A DNA stretch of 64,000 nucleotides, taken from positions 22,165,395 through 22,229,394 of the forward strand of contig OX336345.1 of NCBI GenBank assembly GCA_946902875.1. The letters are read 5' to 3'. Shown here piece by piece: positions 1-9,717 of the stretch. The first letter of the stretch is position 1. Every line of letters starts with the position of its first letter. The position numbers were made by a program, and so were the translations under genes. This DNA comes from Nematopogon swammerdamellus (Eukaryota; Arthropoda; Insecta; Lepidoptera; Adelidae). The notes beneath the pieces were generated by a model. It saw only the letters and a list, made by a program, of their open reading frames with translations. It did not search any database and was not told the DNA's origin.

Positions 1-822
1 GGCACGACAATGGCTTTCAGGTGGCGCACCGCACTTCACTTGGCTTAGCGTATTCGTGTATTTGGCAAAAAAAAATCCGTTTCGTCTGCCTTTAATGGCT
101 TGTTTAGAGCGAGATAAAACTAAAATGTTTGCAACAAACACGAATACGCTAATACGCTAAGCCAAGGCCAAGTGGAAGGAAGTGCCGGCAAACGACGGCG
201 TAGTCTTCTCTCGCTCTCCGTGTAGGTGAAGAGCGTGAGAGGACTACGTCGTCATATTGAATTAGACGAGTCAACCAACACCAACCAGTGTGACCAACTT
301 AGTGGTAAAACCACTAAACCTGGTGGTTTGAGCGGGTCCTCTAGTGGGAAAATATTCGATCTGGTGGCTGGTGGTATTTTTTAGAGGTTGCCAAGATTAT
401 GGCTTGTGGTTTCCCAGATTAAAACAAACTAAACTTTACGTCCCGATTAAAGTAAGGAAATATGAATTTTCTATAAAACTCTTCATAGAAGACATTTATA
501 CGGATTTCGAATTAGGTTCCATTACATCTGGTCGTGCATCTGGCAACGCTGAATGACAGACCGACAATAGGCTGTCTGTCTTTCATTCAGACAGACTTAA
601 GCTTATGCAGTATTATATTCTTTGGACATAACAATCATCCAGTAAAAATAGGCACAACACAAGTTTATGCTGAACAACATTCTGCTGCAGCATTTGATGG
701 CCTTGAATTGCTTGAATCTTCTGATGATGATGATGATGTAATGAATGACTGATGAATGAATGAAAGATTCAAGCAAATCGAGGGCATCAAATTCTCTACA
801 TAGAAGTACCAATGTAAATAAA
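1..822. other. Intergenic DNA with two imperfect hairpins
   Basis: No convincing coding exon is seen. Bases 37-59 recur inverted around 137-174, the second arm carrying a 9-nt internal duplication (an extra aatacgcta-like step). Bases about 194-217 pair with about 229-253 around a short loop. A run of GAT codon-like repeats lies near 720-738. These are probably remnants of small inverted-repeat elements, but no target duplication was recognised. Confidence 0.5.
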
Positions 823-868
823 TAATAAGAGCGTTTTACCTACCATTAAAACGCTTATTAATATACTT

Positions 869-1029
869 ACCTTTCCTGTATACTGGCAACACAATGAGAG
901 CGACGTTCCTTCCCTTTCCCACTCACGGTTCGTATATAGCTATACTCCTCGCACCTTTACTTCCTTCCCCCACCACCAGGTATCCGGTGGCGCTCTAAAG
1001 TATGGGCCGTGCCGCCATCTTGCTCATTG
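869..1029. repeat. DIRS inverted terminal repeat, 3' side of the element
   Basis: This 161-bp segment is the reverse complement of 6529-6689 with no mismatch noticed by eye. It starts with acctttcctgtatactggc and ends with ccatcttgctcattg. It forms the 3' end of the minus-strand DIRS element, together with the unique extension 823-868. Confidence 0.95.
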
Positions 1030-1072
1030 CGACGAATGTTTTGCAAAATATCACCCAGGCAGAGTTTACTCT

Positions 1073-1177
1073 GCCAGTATACAGGAAAGGTAAGTATATT
1101 AATAAGCGTTTTAATGGTAGGTAAAACGCTCTTATTAATTTCCTGTACCTTTCCTGTATACTGGCAACACAATGAGA
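1073..1177. repeat. DIRS internal complementary region (ICR)
   Basis: Bases 1073-1138 are the reverse complement of the left outer end (823-887). Bases about 1132-1177 are the reverse complement of the right outer end (about 6656-6702). The two halves meet at a shared TTAATAA-like overlap. In the DIRS1 model such an ICR templates completion of the terminal repeats and closure of the circular intermediate. Its position between the recombinase gene and the 3' inverted repeat is the expected one. Confidence 0.9.
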
Positions 1178-2119
1178 AGTGTTTGTTATCGCCTGGTGGT
1201 GGAGGACGCCAAGGTGAACCATAGAAATGTTTTCAATGTGGACCCACGGAGTCCCATGGCGCATGAATTATGGGGTCGTTTAGGTAACTGTGCCCATTTT
1301 TAATAAATTTTTACCTGTAAGGCCTGTCAGGTGCGAGGTAAGTAGGTGTAAGAAACTAAATATTTATAGAAATAATAAGCCGTCAGCCATCATCAGCTTA
1401 GAAAAATTAATTAAGTAATAATTAATTTATGAAATATGAAAGCTAGTCCTACTTTAAGGAATCAAGTTCAGTGAAGACATTCTAACAGGTTTAAGGCCCA
1501 CTTGCACCAACACGAATTTAACTATAAACCAGTTTAACTCGTTAAACTAGCACCCGTTGTATGTGGGAACCGCGTTTGAACCGCGTTTAAATCCATAACT
1601 CGATATTTAACTCTAAACTCGTGTTGGTGCAAGTGGGCATAAGTATGTGATGGATTAAGAATGTCAATATCCAGCGAGTATAAACACAAATTTTTATTTA
1701 AACATAAACATGAATAAAAACAACCATCTCTTATCTCAGTACCTAATTCAGAAATATATGAAAAACTTCGCAGTTATGTATGTATGACTACGACTATACA
1801 TATTGATACAATCATGAGGGAAATCATGACTAAATCATAGCAAGGGTGATTTATCATCGTAACTAAGTTCAGGTTCTTTATGTATACTGCAATCAATTAT
1901 ATCATAACAATTTTAAATGTATGGTACGTGCGTACCATCCAAAGTAAGTACCATGTAAGAACAAAAACATCATACCATGTAGGTACACCATAAAGTACAC
2001 AAAAACAAAATTGGTAGAGTAATATCTTAGAGCGAAATAATAGAATACTAGTAGGTTGTATCTAGCTAGTAGTACGCACGTACGGGCCTACGATTCCGTG
2101 TGCTGTGTGTTAACTGTTA
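1178..2119 (-). other. DIRS 3' noncoding region
   Basis: This stretch lies between the ICR and the recombinase gene. It carries no coding similarity that I recognise. It contains a 143-bp MITE (1496-1638) and short inverted words built on GGTACC/GTACGT at 1920-2115. Confidence 0.6.
1496..1638. mobile_element. 143-bp MITE inside the DIRS 3' region
   Basis: The left end GCCCACTTGCACCAACACGA at 1496 is matched by its reverse complement ending at 1638, and the pairing continues imperfectly into the ATTTAACT sequences for about 33 bp per arm. There is no coding capacity. Its presence shows the DIRS copy has been in place long enough to receive an insertion. Confidence 0.8.
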
Positions 2120-3190
2120 CTAGGTACCATGGGCAAACAAGTATTTTAAAAGCAAATGTATTTTAATTGATAGGCTTAGCGTACATACGCATTGTGTGAC
2201 GTTCATTGAAGCCGGAATAATTTTTCGGCAGTAGAATATTTTTAATGTGTTAGGAGATTTCCAATTTCCTCTAGCAAGAATCTCATCAATAGGGCAGTTA
2301 TCTACCCAATTCCTGGACGCAACGGCTGCTCGTACGCTCCCTGGGGTTGCTGAGATGCCTGCATCTTTAAGTATAGATCCGACCCACCCAGCGATTACAG
2401 TGCGGGAAGCGGGTTTCGGTTGCCCTGTCCTAGACAGGAATAAGCTGTCACTGTTTGCGGAGTCTCGTCTTTCTTTGGACAATTCCATAACCTGCTTTAC
2501 CCAAAAGACAGGATCGAGGGCCATTTGTTTTGTATTTGATCTAAGGCTCCATCCTGACTGCCTATATTTGGCCGAATCGGTTTTTGAACCGAAAGTGGGT
2601 CATAGAATGATCTCAAACTCGTTAATGGAACAGTGCTGAAAATCGACTCTAAGTAGTGTGAGTGAGATCGTGAACCCGCCTGCCTGAACACAACATTAGA
2701 AGTGTAGCTGTGTGTCTAGATACCTCGTAAAAGCTGTCGAGGGGGACCGAAGTTCTTGAAAGATATGTACACACAATAGTTGTATCCCAAATAGGTGGCT
2801 GAGTAACTTTAAGATAGCAGGCTTTTAAAATTTGTTTCACAATCAATGATTCGGATAAATCAGTATTGCAAAAGTAGTTACTACTGAATTGTATTGTACT
2901 AGAATAGTGCTATATTATGAAATACCTTCTTTTTGATGGAGACCCGTTAAATATCTACCTAAATCTAGGTGAAGAGGGACATACATTTATGATGGTTAGT
3001 CCATTTGAACCAACGAGCCCATGCTGGCTTATATGTTTTTAACGTAGAGGATCTCCATCCAGATAGTAGTAACTTCTTTTGACCCTCTGACCAATTGACT
3101 AGATTTTCAGACCACCCCCACACTTTCAAACCTCTAGAGTCATTTGATCGACATTCGGGGGTGGGTAACCGGTCGATACATATATTAGTG
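2120..3190 (-). pseudogene. DIRS tyrosine recombinase (broken)
   Basis: This is the DNA recombinase that would integrate a circular cDNA without target duplication. The core-binding start is seen around 3110-2990 (QKKLLLSGWRSSTLKTYKPA), in frame with the upstream RNase H ORF. The catalytic part begins near 2846. SGRRVHDLT carries the first catalytic Arg, GSVRAAVASRNW carries the second Arg in place of the usual HxxR box, and GNWKSPNTLKIFYCRKI carries the Trp and the nucleophilic Tyr. The sequence is spread over at least three reading frames with breaks near 2965, 2650 and 2525, so no functional protein is made. The domain assignment is firm; the exact ends are approximate. Confidence 0.9.
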
Positions 3191-3199
3191 CTTGAGCCA

Positions 3200-4965
3200 G
3201 ATTCTTGATTGTGAATGGGGGCTGCCAAGACTCTGCTTTTTAGGTCCGGTCTCCAGAATACTCGATCCCACCTCGGAACGACAAGTAGGTAGGTGCCCCG
3301 TGCCTGATTTAAGTGGCAGAGTACTCGTGGAATTAAACAGGGTGGAGGAAATACCCACGCGAGAGGATCATTCCATCTCATTGAGAGTGCGTCGTGAAAT
3401 GCCGCTTGGTGATCCGTCAGATCTAGTGTGGCAAACTCCGGTACAACGTGGGCTCTCCTCGAAGCAAATAGGTCTATGATTGGGACGCCCCACTTCGAAA
3501 AAACTACCTGAGTTGCAACTGGCTGTAAGTACCATTTCGGAGGAGTGAGATGACGGGACAGGCGATCCGCTTCTACATTGAACTTCCCTGGAATGTGATG
3601 AACGATAAGATGAATGCGGTTCACATCTAGTAGATGGGATAAATCGAACACTATGTTCGTCAATGCGTCGGATTTGGTCTCGCCTTCGTTGGGAATATAA
3701 GACACTACAGTACGGTTGTCGGTTTGGAGTAGTACTGACGAGAATTTCAGGAGTCGAGCGTGCCCTTGGAGACTTTTAGACTTATTGCAATGCAGATTCT
3801 TCTCCTTCTCGCCCCAGGTACCCGATAGGTTGAAAATGTTTAATCGAGCCCCCCATGCTATGTCTGACGCATCTGTCGTTAAGAATTGCGTTGGTGCTGG
3901 GTAATGGATTGGGTACCAGCTCTGACATTCTATTAGCCACCACTTTAACTCCTGTAGTGTCAACGTTGGGATGGGCAGGCGCGTGAATTTGAGCATCCGA
4001 TTGCTGTGATTCAGTAATGCTCGAAAATTCAGTCTGCCTCTTGGTACGACGAAGCTCGCAAAATTTATGAGACCGATCACACTTTGAATTTCTCTCAGGT
4101 TGGTCTTGCCCTGTTGTATTAATGTTGATACTTTTTAGCGCACCGAATTGCATTTCTTCTGTGGAAGATATTTTCTGTTTTCTCATGGATCCCACATTAT
4201 TCCCAGATACTCTAACGATGTCTAGGGTTCGAATACGGACTTTTCGAAATTTATCGTCCAACCTAGGTATTCGAGTGTTTGTACTTCAGTCCTTACGTAT
4301 GATTTGAGAATGCGGATGTTCTGGTTTACGATTAAAAAGTCGTCTAGATATACCAGTATGCGGATCCCTTGATCGCGAAGACTTTGAGCGACCCAATTCG
4401 TTAGAGCTGCGAATGTTTTTGGTGCGCTGTTGAGTCCGATTGGTAAGCATGTCATCTCAAAGACTTCGTCCTCGTAAACTAGACGCAGAAAACACCTGTG
4501 TGCCTTGGCTGCAGCAGGTGGAAATATGCCTGTGACAGATCTATCTTTGTCATCCAGTCGCCTGGTTGGAGAAAGTCCGAAACACGAAACATGTTTATAA
4601 GACAAAATTTGCTTGCGTGAACATAGACATTCAAAGCCTTTAGATTGAAAATCGGGCGAGACGTCCCGTCGCTCTTTGGTACTAGGAAGAGAGTAGCGAG
4701 AAAACTGGGAGTTGCTTTGGCCTTCTCGAGGACACCCTGCAGTTCATTGTACGTATTACCTCTGACATCTCTTTGGAGGGCTGAAAGTGAAACCTTCGAT
4801 CTTGCCTCTGAGGCATGCACAGTGGGGGTTTTATTTTGAACAGTAAACGGTAACCTTTTATTATTTTTAACAAAAAACTGGGAGCTCGTAAATCCTTCCA
4901 ATGATCGTAATATTTTGCTAACTGTCCTGCGTGGAACAATGTCCAGTCAGAATCTACGCCTTTTA
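3200..4965 (-). pseudogene. DIRS reverse transcriptase / RNase H / methylase-like polyprotein (broken)
   Basis: The RT N-terminal motif [16 protein letters not shown] lies near 4960-4900. RT blocks [15 protein letters not shown] and [14 protein letters not shown] follow, then CLPIGLNSAPKTFA and the catalytic LVYLDDFLIV near 4350. The connection motif GLINFASFVVPRGRLNFRALL is near 4075-4010 (given here in part). RNase H has FLTTDASDIAWGARL and LQTDN, then IPGKFNVEADRLSR; the usual central acidic residue appears lost. The following KWGVPIIDLFASRRAHVVPE block matches the methylase-like region between RNase H and recombinase in DIRS elements. At least three frameshifts (near 4890, 4560, 4130) break it. 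Its role in the intact family is cDNA synthesis from element RNA. Confidence 0.93.
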
Positions 4966-6291
4966 TTGCTTGACTCGCTTCTTTCTGATTTGCGTTTGTT
5001 TCCTGAGAACTGACCACGATCGCGAAAGGAGTGCGATGGTAGTGGCTTATTTGGCTCGAAATTATTCCGCCAGGGACCCTGCGCGGGCGCGCAGAACCTG
5101 GCTTGTGAGGCCTGAGCACCTTGCGCAGATGTCTTATAGTGTACGCGTGTATTTCCTTGCGCAGGAAATCGGTAGGAGTAGTTTGTACCAACCTGTACCT
5201 TGATAACCACGTTTGTTGTAATGCGTGGGTAAATTATGACCTTGCGCAGGTCTACGACTTTTATAAGATGATCCCTGCGTAGGATTTATCTTCGGTTCAC
5301 TTCGCTTTGCTGAGGATGGAGGCGCAGAGGCAGAGAGCCAAAACGCCTTTCCTTTACTACCTATCTTATCTAGCGTTTTAGTAAGAGCTTCCGATTCGAA
5401 CAAATTGGCGCAAGAAGGCGGGATTTTTCGCAAAGCATTTTTGATTAGGGGATCTTTTGCATGATTGATAATGGAATCCCTCCTCTGCTGCACCATATCA
5501 GCCCTGTGGCCGCAAATAAGTTGCAACACGTCATTAGATTTTTTGCAGAACTGACCGCCCAGAAAGATTTCGTTGACCTTATTACTTACTGTGTCAAAAT
5601 CAAGACTCTCCGAGCTACGCGCCCAAGTTAAAAACGCTTTAACGTCTTTCTCCGCATAAGTTAGCGCAGCAAAGGATTTTTCGTGATACGATAAATCAGT
5701 ACGAGCGTCAAACTACTTTAACTCATCATTAGCTTCTAACTCTACAAAACCGGGCGAACGGCAGTACATTTTTTGAACTTGGGAGAATCTAACCTCAGTC
5801 CAGTCACTAGATTCGAAATGCTGCAGGTCATTCAACATACGTAGCATGTGTTCGGGTGTTTTCGGGGCAGTTGGAACCTTGAGGGTAGTTTTCAAATTTA
5901 CATTGAATTCTGTATCAGTGAGGTTTTCCTTACTAGCAGTTTTTTCGTTACTGCCTACAATCGGAATACGATCATCGTATTCTTCGCCAGGATAATCATC
6001 TGCGCAGAGACTGAAGTAGTCCTGATCGTTTTCACCGTGTGGTGGAAGCATCTGTATTTGTTCCAACAGGTGCATTTTTAGCTGGCTGACCACTCTTTCA
6101 GATATAGCAGACATTAATCTAGCCTCCCGTTTACGTTTTCTTTCGCGGCGCCGCCGATTACGGCGTCGCGTCGCTTATTTGTATGGGACTCACTTGATTC
6201 GGAAGAAGGCGAGCTGTCCGACGAACTAGGCACTTCTGGCCCCTCCGGTTTCAGTATCTGCTCGCCTTGCTGCACTGGAGTCTGTTCGGCC
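4947..6291 (-). pseudogene. DIRS gag-like protein (broken)
   Basis: The start is taken at 6291 (MAEQTPVQQGEQILKPEG), the first Met inside the 5' repeat boundary. An Arg-rich basic patch follows but needs a frameshift near 6175 to connect with MSAISERVVSQLKMHLLEQI at 6114. An in-frame TAG interrupts at about 5711. Beyond it come the conserved FLGGQFCKKSNDVLQLICGH and the helix NHAKDPLIKNALRKIPPSCA. A further frameshift near 5210 leads to the Ser/Arg/Lys-rich tail ending KRRRF at 4947. No zinc knuckle is visible, as is usual for DIRS gag-like ORFs. It overlaps the start of the RT frame. Confidence 0.85.
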
Positions 6292-6528
6292 ATCTTGATC
6301 TAGCTATATACACAAATTAATTTCAAAAGAAAATAATATTAAATTTATAACGAACGGTAACACCGTTAAATTGGGCGGCTTAATATTAAATACGTGAGTG
6401 TAATGTAATTGTAAGGCGTTTCCGTAGGAGCGGTCGGTAATATAAACTAAAAAATCGAACCAAAACCGTTGCGCTGAACTGGCAGGCAGGAGCAAACGGA
6501 TCACCGACCACGACGGAGGAAAGGACGC

Positions 6529-6689
6529 CAATGAGCAAGATGGCGGCACGGCCCATACTTTAGAGCGCCACCGGATACCTGGTGGTGGGGGAAGGAAGTA
6601 AAGGTGCGAGGAGTATAGCTATATACGAACCGTGAGTGGGAAAGGGAAGGAACGTCGCTCTCATTGTGTTGCCAGTATACAGGAAAGGT
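6529..6689. repeat. DIRS inverted terminal repeat, 5' side of the element
   Basis: This is the reverse complement of 869-1029 over 161 bp. The unique extension acaggaaattaata runs on to about 6703 and is copied in the ICR. It would hold the promoter of the minus-strand element; no clear TATA box was identified. Confidence 0.95.
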
Positions 6690-6703
6690 ACAGGAAATTA
6701 ATA

Positions 6704-7239
6704 ATAAAACATACTGTGGTTGTTTTAATTATTATTTTTGTTCGATTGTTCTTTTTCATTTTTTTTTCGAAACACAACATTGCCACTTTTGAACTTACCG
6801 TAAGTTTCCATACATTGACTTGACATTCGGTCATTTAATGTTATTAGTAAACTATTAGGAACATAAATAGTGCCAAAGAAATTTTAGCGGTTTTCTGGTG
6901 GTTTCGGAAAGAAAATCTAGCGGGAACGTGAAAACATTGTTGGCAACACTGACACCAAAATTCATCTGTCTGACTGAACTGACTGAATAACCTCAAAATT
7001 CCAAATTCTAAACCGAATTACCGTTTGGGAATTTAGAATTTCTCTCGGTTCATTCATGTTGGGTTGGTGTCCAAGGAACTAGATTTCGTGGTTTCTCGTG
7101 TGCAAAGGAATACAATACTTGTTTCTCACTTTTCTATGTTTCTCACTAACGACTTCATCCTCTGAAACACTCGCCGTACGTAGATAATAGTGATTTCTAT
7201 ACATTATTCGGATGTTCACAGAATTGTTTTCGCAGCAGA
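6704..7239 (+). other. Putative 5' flank and untranslated leader of the 7.2-10.6 kb gene
   Basis: This 536-bp region separates the DIRS 5' end from the proposed start codon at 7240. It has no transposon signature that I recognise apart from a small inverted pair (aattctaaaccgaatt against gggaatttagaattt) at 7006-7041. There is no strong TATA box. Use as promoter/leader is an inference from position only. Confidence 0.35.
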
Positions 7240-7272
7240 ATGCTTAAATCTATGCTAATTGATCTCAAACAG
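7240..7272 (+). CDS. Probable first coding exon (11 codons) of a two-exon host gene
   Basis: ATG at 7240 opens 11 codons, MLKSMLIDLKQ, ending exactly at a consensus 5' splice site, CAG|GTAAGAC (donor at 7273). The exon ends in phase 0 and the next good acceptor in the matching phase is TTTTGCAG|GGT at 9717/9718. Joining the two gives MLKSMLIDLKQ-GCKLCGSP. The upstream frame has no better start. The exon is far too short to stand on its own, so the call rests on the splice sites, the phase match and the strand agreement with exon 2. The intron (7273-9717) is filled by repeats. Confidence 0.6.
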
Positions 7273-7395
7273 GTAAGACAACTTTTTTTCTTCATCGGTT
7301 ACTTTGCAAGAACCCAGAAACGTATTTTATAATTTTGGTAGTTTATTATGTTTATGTACTGCCAATAACAAAGGATACGTACTCAATTTTTGTCA

Positions 7396-7485
7396 GCCTC
7401 GGTAGCTCAGTGGTGCGGTCGGTCGGCTGTGTCAGTCTTGATTGAGTTGTCAGTCAGTACTTGGATGGGTGACCGCTCGACCTTT
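7396..7485 (+). mobile_element. Head of a tRNA/5S-like SINE, interrupted
   Basis: It begins gtcagcctcggtagctcag and contains the 5S-like box agtacttggatgggtgaccg. At 7485 it is cut by a TIR element and resumes at 8563 (ggaggctgaccgtgg) as far as about 8637. A better preserved copy lies at 25445-25850. The middle of the head is diverged relative to that copy. Confidence 0.8.
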
Positions 7486-8559
7486 AGCTATGTCCACACT
7501 GTGCCCCTTTCATCTTCAACTTTCCCTTCATCATTCTATTCAACTTTCCTTTAGGCCAAGCGACTGTTGAATGCATCATGTCCGTGCGTCATCCGACCGG
7601 ACTCGTTAAAAGCTATGTCCATAAACAACATGTGCGACGAGATGATTCTACTTGTGCGGGCGGCCTACTTGGTGATAAGAAAATCTATAAAAAAAAAGAG
7701 AACCGAGCGCAAGTTGTGGGCACGATGATATTTTAAGAATTGAAATAATGTAATTATGCGTGAACTACGAGAAGATAAAGGTGTTCTTTTTAAAAACTTT
7801 ACACTTAGTGTAAAGTTTGTTATTTTGGTCCCAAAGTTGTGGAAAATTCCTGTAGTCTTCAATAAACTGTAGTGCAATATCGTCCGCCATCTTGATGTTG
7901 AACGCTATGTTGCACAGAAATTCACGGACCGCGGGGACGCGTGCGTCGCAGCGCGAGCTATGCTTTCAACTAAGAAGAGGCGTGCGCCAAGGGCATGCCT
8001 CACGTGCGCTGTTGACTGCGCGTGACTGCGCTATGTACGACGCATGGCCCTTTTTTTTTTATTTTTTTTTTAATCTTTATTTTGTTTAAGGCTTTAGCCA
8101 TTCCTGCCTATGCCAGCCCCATAGTAACTAGGTACTTAGCTTTTTTTTTTTTTTTTTTTTTTATGGAAACTGATTCGGGTGGCTACATCACCTACAACAT
8201 CCGTGATGCCAGCCCATAACACCGGATGAACCCGGTGCCACGTCAGCGCTTCCCTTCGGTCATGCCGGCTACACTGAACTGGACGGAAAACACAAACCAT
8301 TCACATAGCCGTTTCGACCGACCTTTCATTCAGTGCGGTGGTACCAACCCGGGCGGGTTAAACCCTACCACCTAGTAATATAAGAAGGGAGTCATATCCC
8401 TTAGTCGCCTTAAAAAAAAAGAGATAACGCTCTAACTATAAACTCTAACTTTGAGCTCTAACAATGGGAATACTGTTCACCTCGACATTTATATTGGCTC
8501 TATTTCTACTTCGTGCATGACCCTTGTTGAACGAAAATAGGCACAGTGTGGACATAGCT
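7486..8559. mobile_element. 1.07-kb non-autonomous TIR element inserted in the SINE
   Basis: The left end agctatgtccacactgtgcc (7486-7505) is matched exactly inverted at 8540-8559. Both ends are flanked by TTT (7483-7485 and 8560-8562), and the split SINE closes across it, so TTT is the likely target duplication. Pairing continues weakly for a further ~15 bp. The interior carries a second partial TIR word at 7607, GC-rich sequence at 7910-8045, poly-T tracts and a 5'-truncated SINE on the other strand. No transposase is visible. The superfamily is unknown; a 3-bp duplication would fit PIF/Harbinger, but the TIR does not clearly match it. Confidence 0.7.
8139..8395 (-). mobile_element. 5'-truncated copy of the 5S-like SINE
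   Basis: Read on the minus strand this is the SINE body from taaacccgcccgggttggta through the cacgtcagcgc-type segment to a ~24-nt poly-A (T run at 8139-8162). It lacks the Pol III head. It sits inside the TIR element 7486-8559. Confidence 0.8.
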
Positions 8560-8562
8560 TTT

Positions 8563-8638
8563 GGAGGCTGACCGTGGTACCTTCCCTTCTTACCTTACTA
8601 GGTGGTAGGGTTTAACCCGGCCGAATTGGTACCACAGA
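8563..8638 (+). mobile_element. Continuation of the split SINE (body segment)
   Basis: Starting ggaggctgaccgtggtacc, this continues the SINE head of 7396-7485 after the TIR insertion. It ends at ggtaccaca, directly before the poly-G run, so the 3' tail is missing. Confidence 0.75.
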
Positions 8639-8661
8639 GGGGGGGGGGGGGGGGGGGGGGG
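8639..8661. repeat. 23-base poly-G run
   Basis: An uninterrupted G tract joins the broken SINE to unrelated sequence. Such a run can form a G-quadruplex, and is also a classic site for sequencing or assembly error. Confidence 0.95.
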
Positions 8662-9538
8662 ATTTAGAAGCTTTCGCCCCGGGGGCGGACTGCGGATCCG
8701 CACACAAGTTCTGTGAAACAAGTTCCCACAGTAAGTACTTACGGAGAAACCGAACTTCTACTGAGAGTCGCGGTCGTAGTCTGCGATGCACTTCATCGAA
8801 ACATTCCATGCGGAGGAATCTGCGACTCAACTTGACGCAACAAGGAAGGTGTGGAACTAAGCTTGCGATGGTTTCACCGAACATATGCGGGCCCATCGGC
8901 AGTAGAGGAGGGTGTTAATCGAGGTCGCGACTAGAGAGTGGCCACTCGAAATTTCCCGCGCATGCTTCACGTTTCGGCTCGCATTAAGCCCTCGTCAGCT
9001 AGTCTGCGTTGACTAGGACGCGGGGAAACCACCAGGCCCGCTCTTGACCTCCCTCTCTACCTATCCATATTCTGTAGGATCCTTCCAGTGACGTTTTCGA
9101 AGCTCTCTCCATAATGAGCTTAGCGTAGATCTTTGCAGCCCTAGATTCTTGAAGAGACTGTAGAACGACAAGACGCACGTAACGTAAAACGAAGGAAGGA
9201 ATGCAAAACTCAACTAAACGCTAAACAATTGCAATCAAAACGCACACAGCACTTCGCGACAAGTCAGAACAAGCAAAATAAATAGCGTCCATGCAATCTG
9301 ACCTGCGCACTTACGCAGCGTAAGTGCGCATGACGGGTTGCCATAATAAAAAAACGAAAAAACCTTTTTTTTGTTTCGATATTCTAGTTTTTTTACGGTT
9401 CCAAAGATACAGCTATAGGACAGACATACAGACGGCGTAGGCTTATTAATAGGCTTCCGTGCAGGGTACGGAAGCCTAAAAAGATGAAAAAGATCACTAT
9501 CGGCACGAGAAAAGACCTACTGACTGTGGAAGGACTGT
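8662..9538. other. Intron sequence, unassigned, with a 13-bp-arm palindrome
   Basis: The minus strand is open from 8896 to 8662 for about 78 codons (including FDEVHRRLRPRLSVEVRFL), but there is no recognisable domain and no frame continuity on either side. Bases 9304-9330 form a perfect palindrome, tgcgcacttacgc on each side of a single A. The stretch 9420-9480 (ggcttccgtgcagggtacgg) resembles the ends of lepidopteran dispersed repeats. Confidence 0.45.
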
Positions 9539-9665
9539 GTCAAGGTGAGGGGTGGCTATCCTGTCGCCCTTTAGCACGGCATCTTGTCGTTATCCCTTAG
9601 TCGCCTTTTACGACATGCACGGGGAGAGACACAGTGGGCCTATTCTTTTCAAGGCCACAACACTA
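9539..9665. repeat. Dispersed repeat tail (cccttagtcgcc family)
   Basis: The words cctgtcgccctttagc, cccttagtcgcc and acgacatgcacggggagaga recur at 32343-32400, 57475-57535 and 60850-60965. They mark the 3' part of one dispersed repeat family. No coding sequence is present. Confidence 0.75.
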
Positions 9666-9717
9666 CAGGTACCTACTTAATGTAAAATTTTAAAATTGTT
9701 CTGTGGTAATTTTGCAG

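Larger units (their letters stand above)
823..6703 (-). mobile_element. DIRS-type tyrosine-recombinase retrotransposon, full length, coding regions broken
   Basis: The order on the minus strand is gag-like ORF, reverse transcriptase, RNase H, methylase-like stretch, tyrosine recombinase, internal complementary region and inverted terminal repeat, which is the DIRS1 plan. There is no LTR, integrase or aspartic protease. The outer inverted repeats (869-1029 and 6529-6689) read as identical over 161 bp and have short unique extensions to about 823 and 6703. An internal segment at 1073-1177 is complementary to both extended ends joined together, as expected for a circular DNA intermediate used by a tyrosine recombinase. 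Several frameshifts, a stop in gag and a MITE in the 3' region mean this copy is not autonomous. DIRS elements are known in insects, but the exact family here is unassigned. Confidence 0.93.

Noticed and set aside
344..812. Short overlapping open frames of 60-72 codons on both strands
   Set aside because: There are no splice signals, no start context and no recognisable motif; lengths are as expected by chance.
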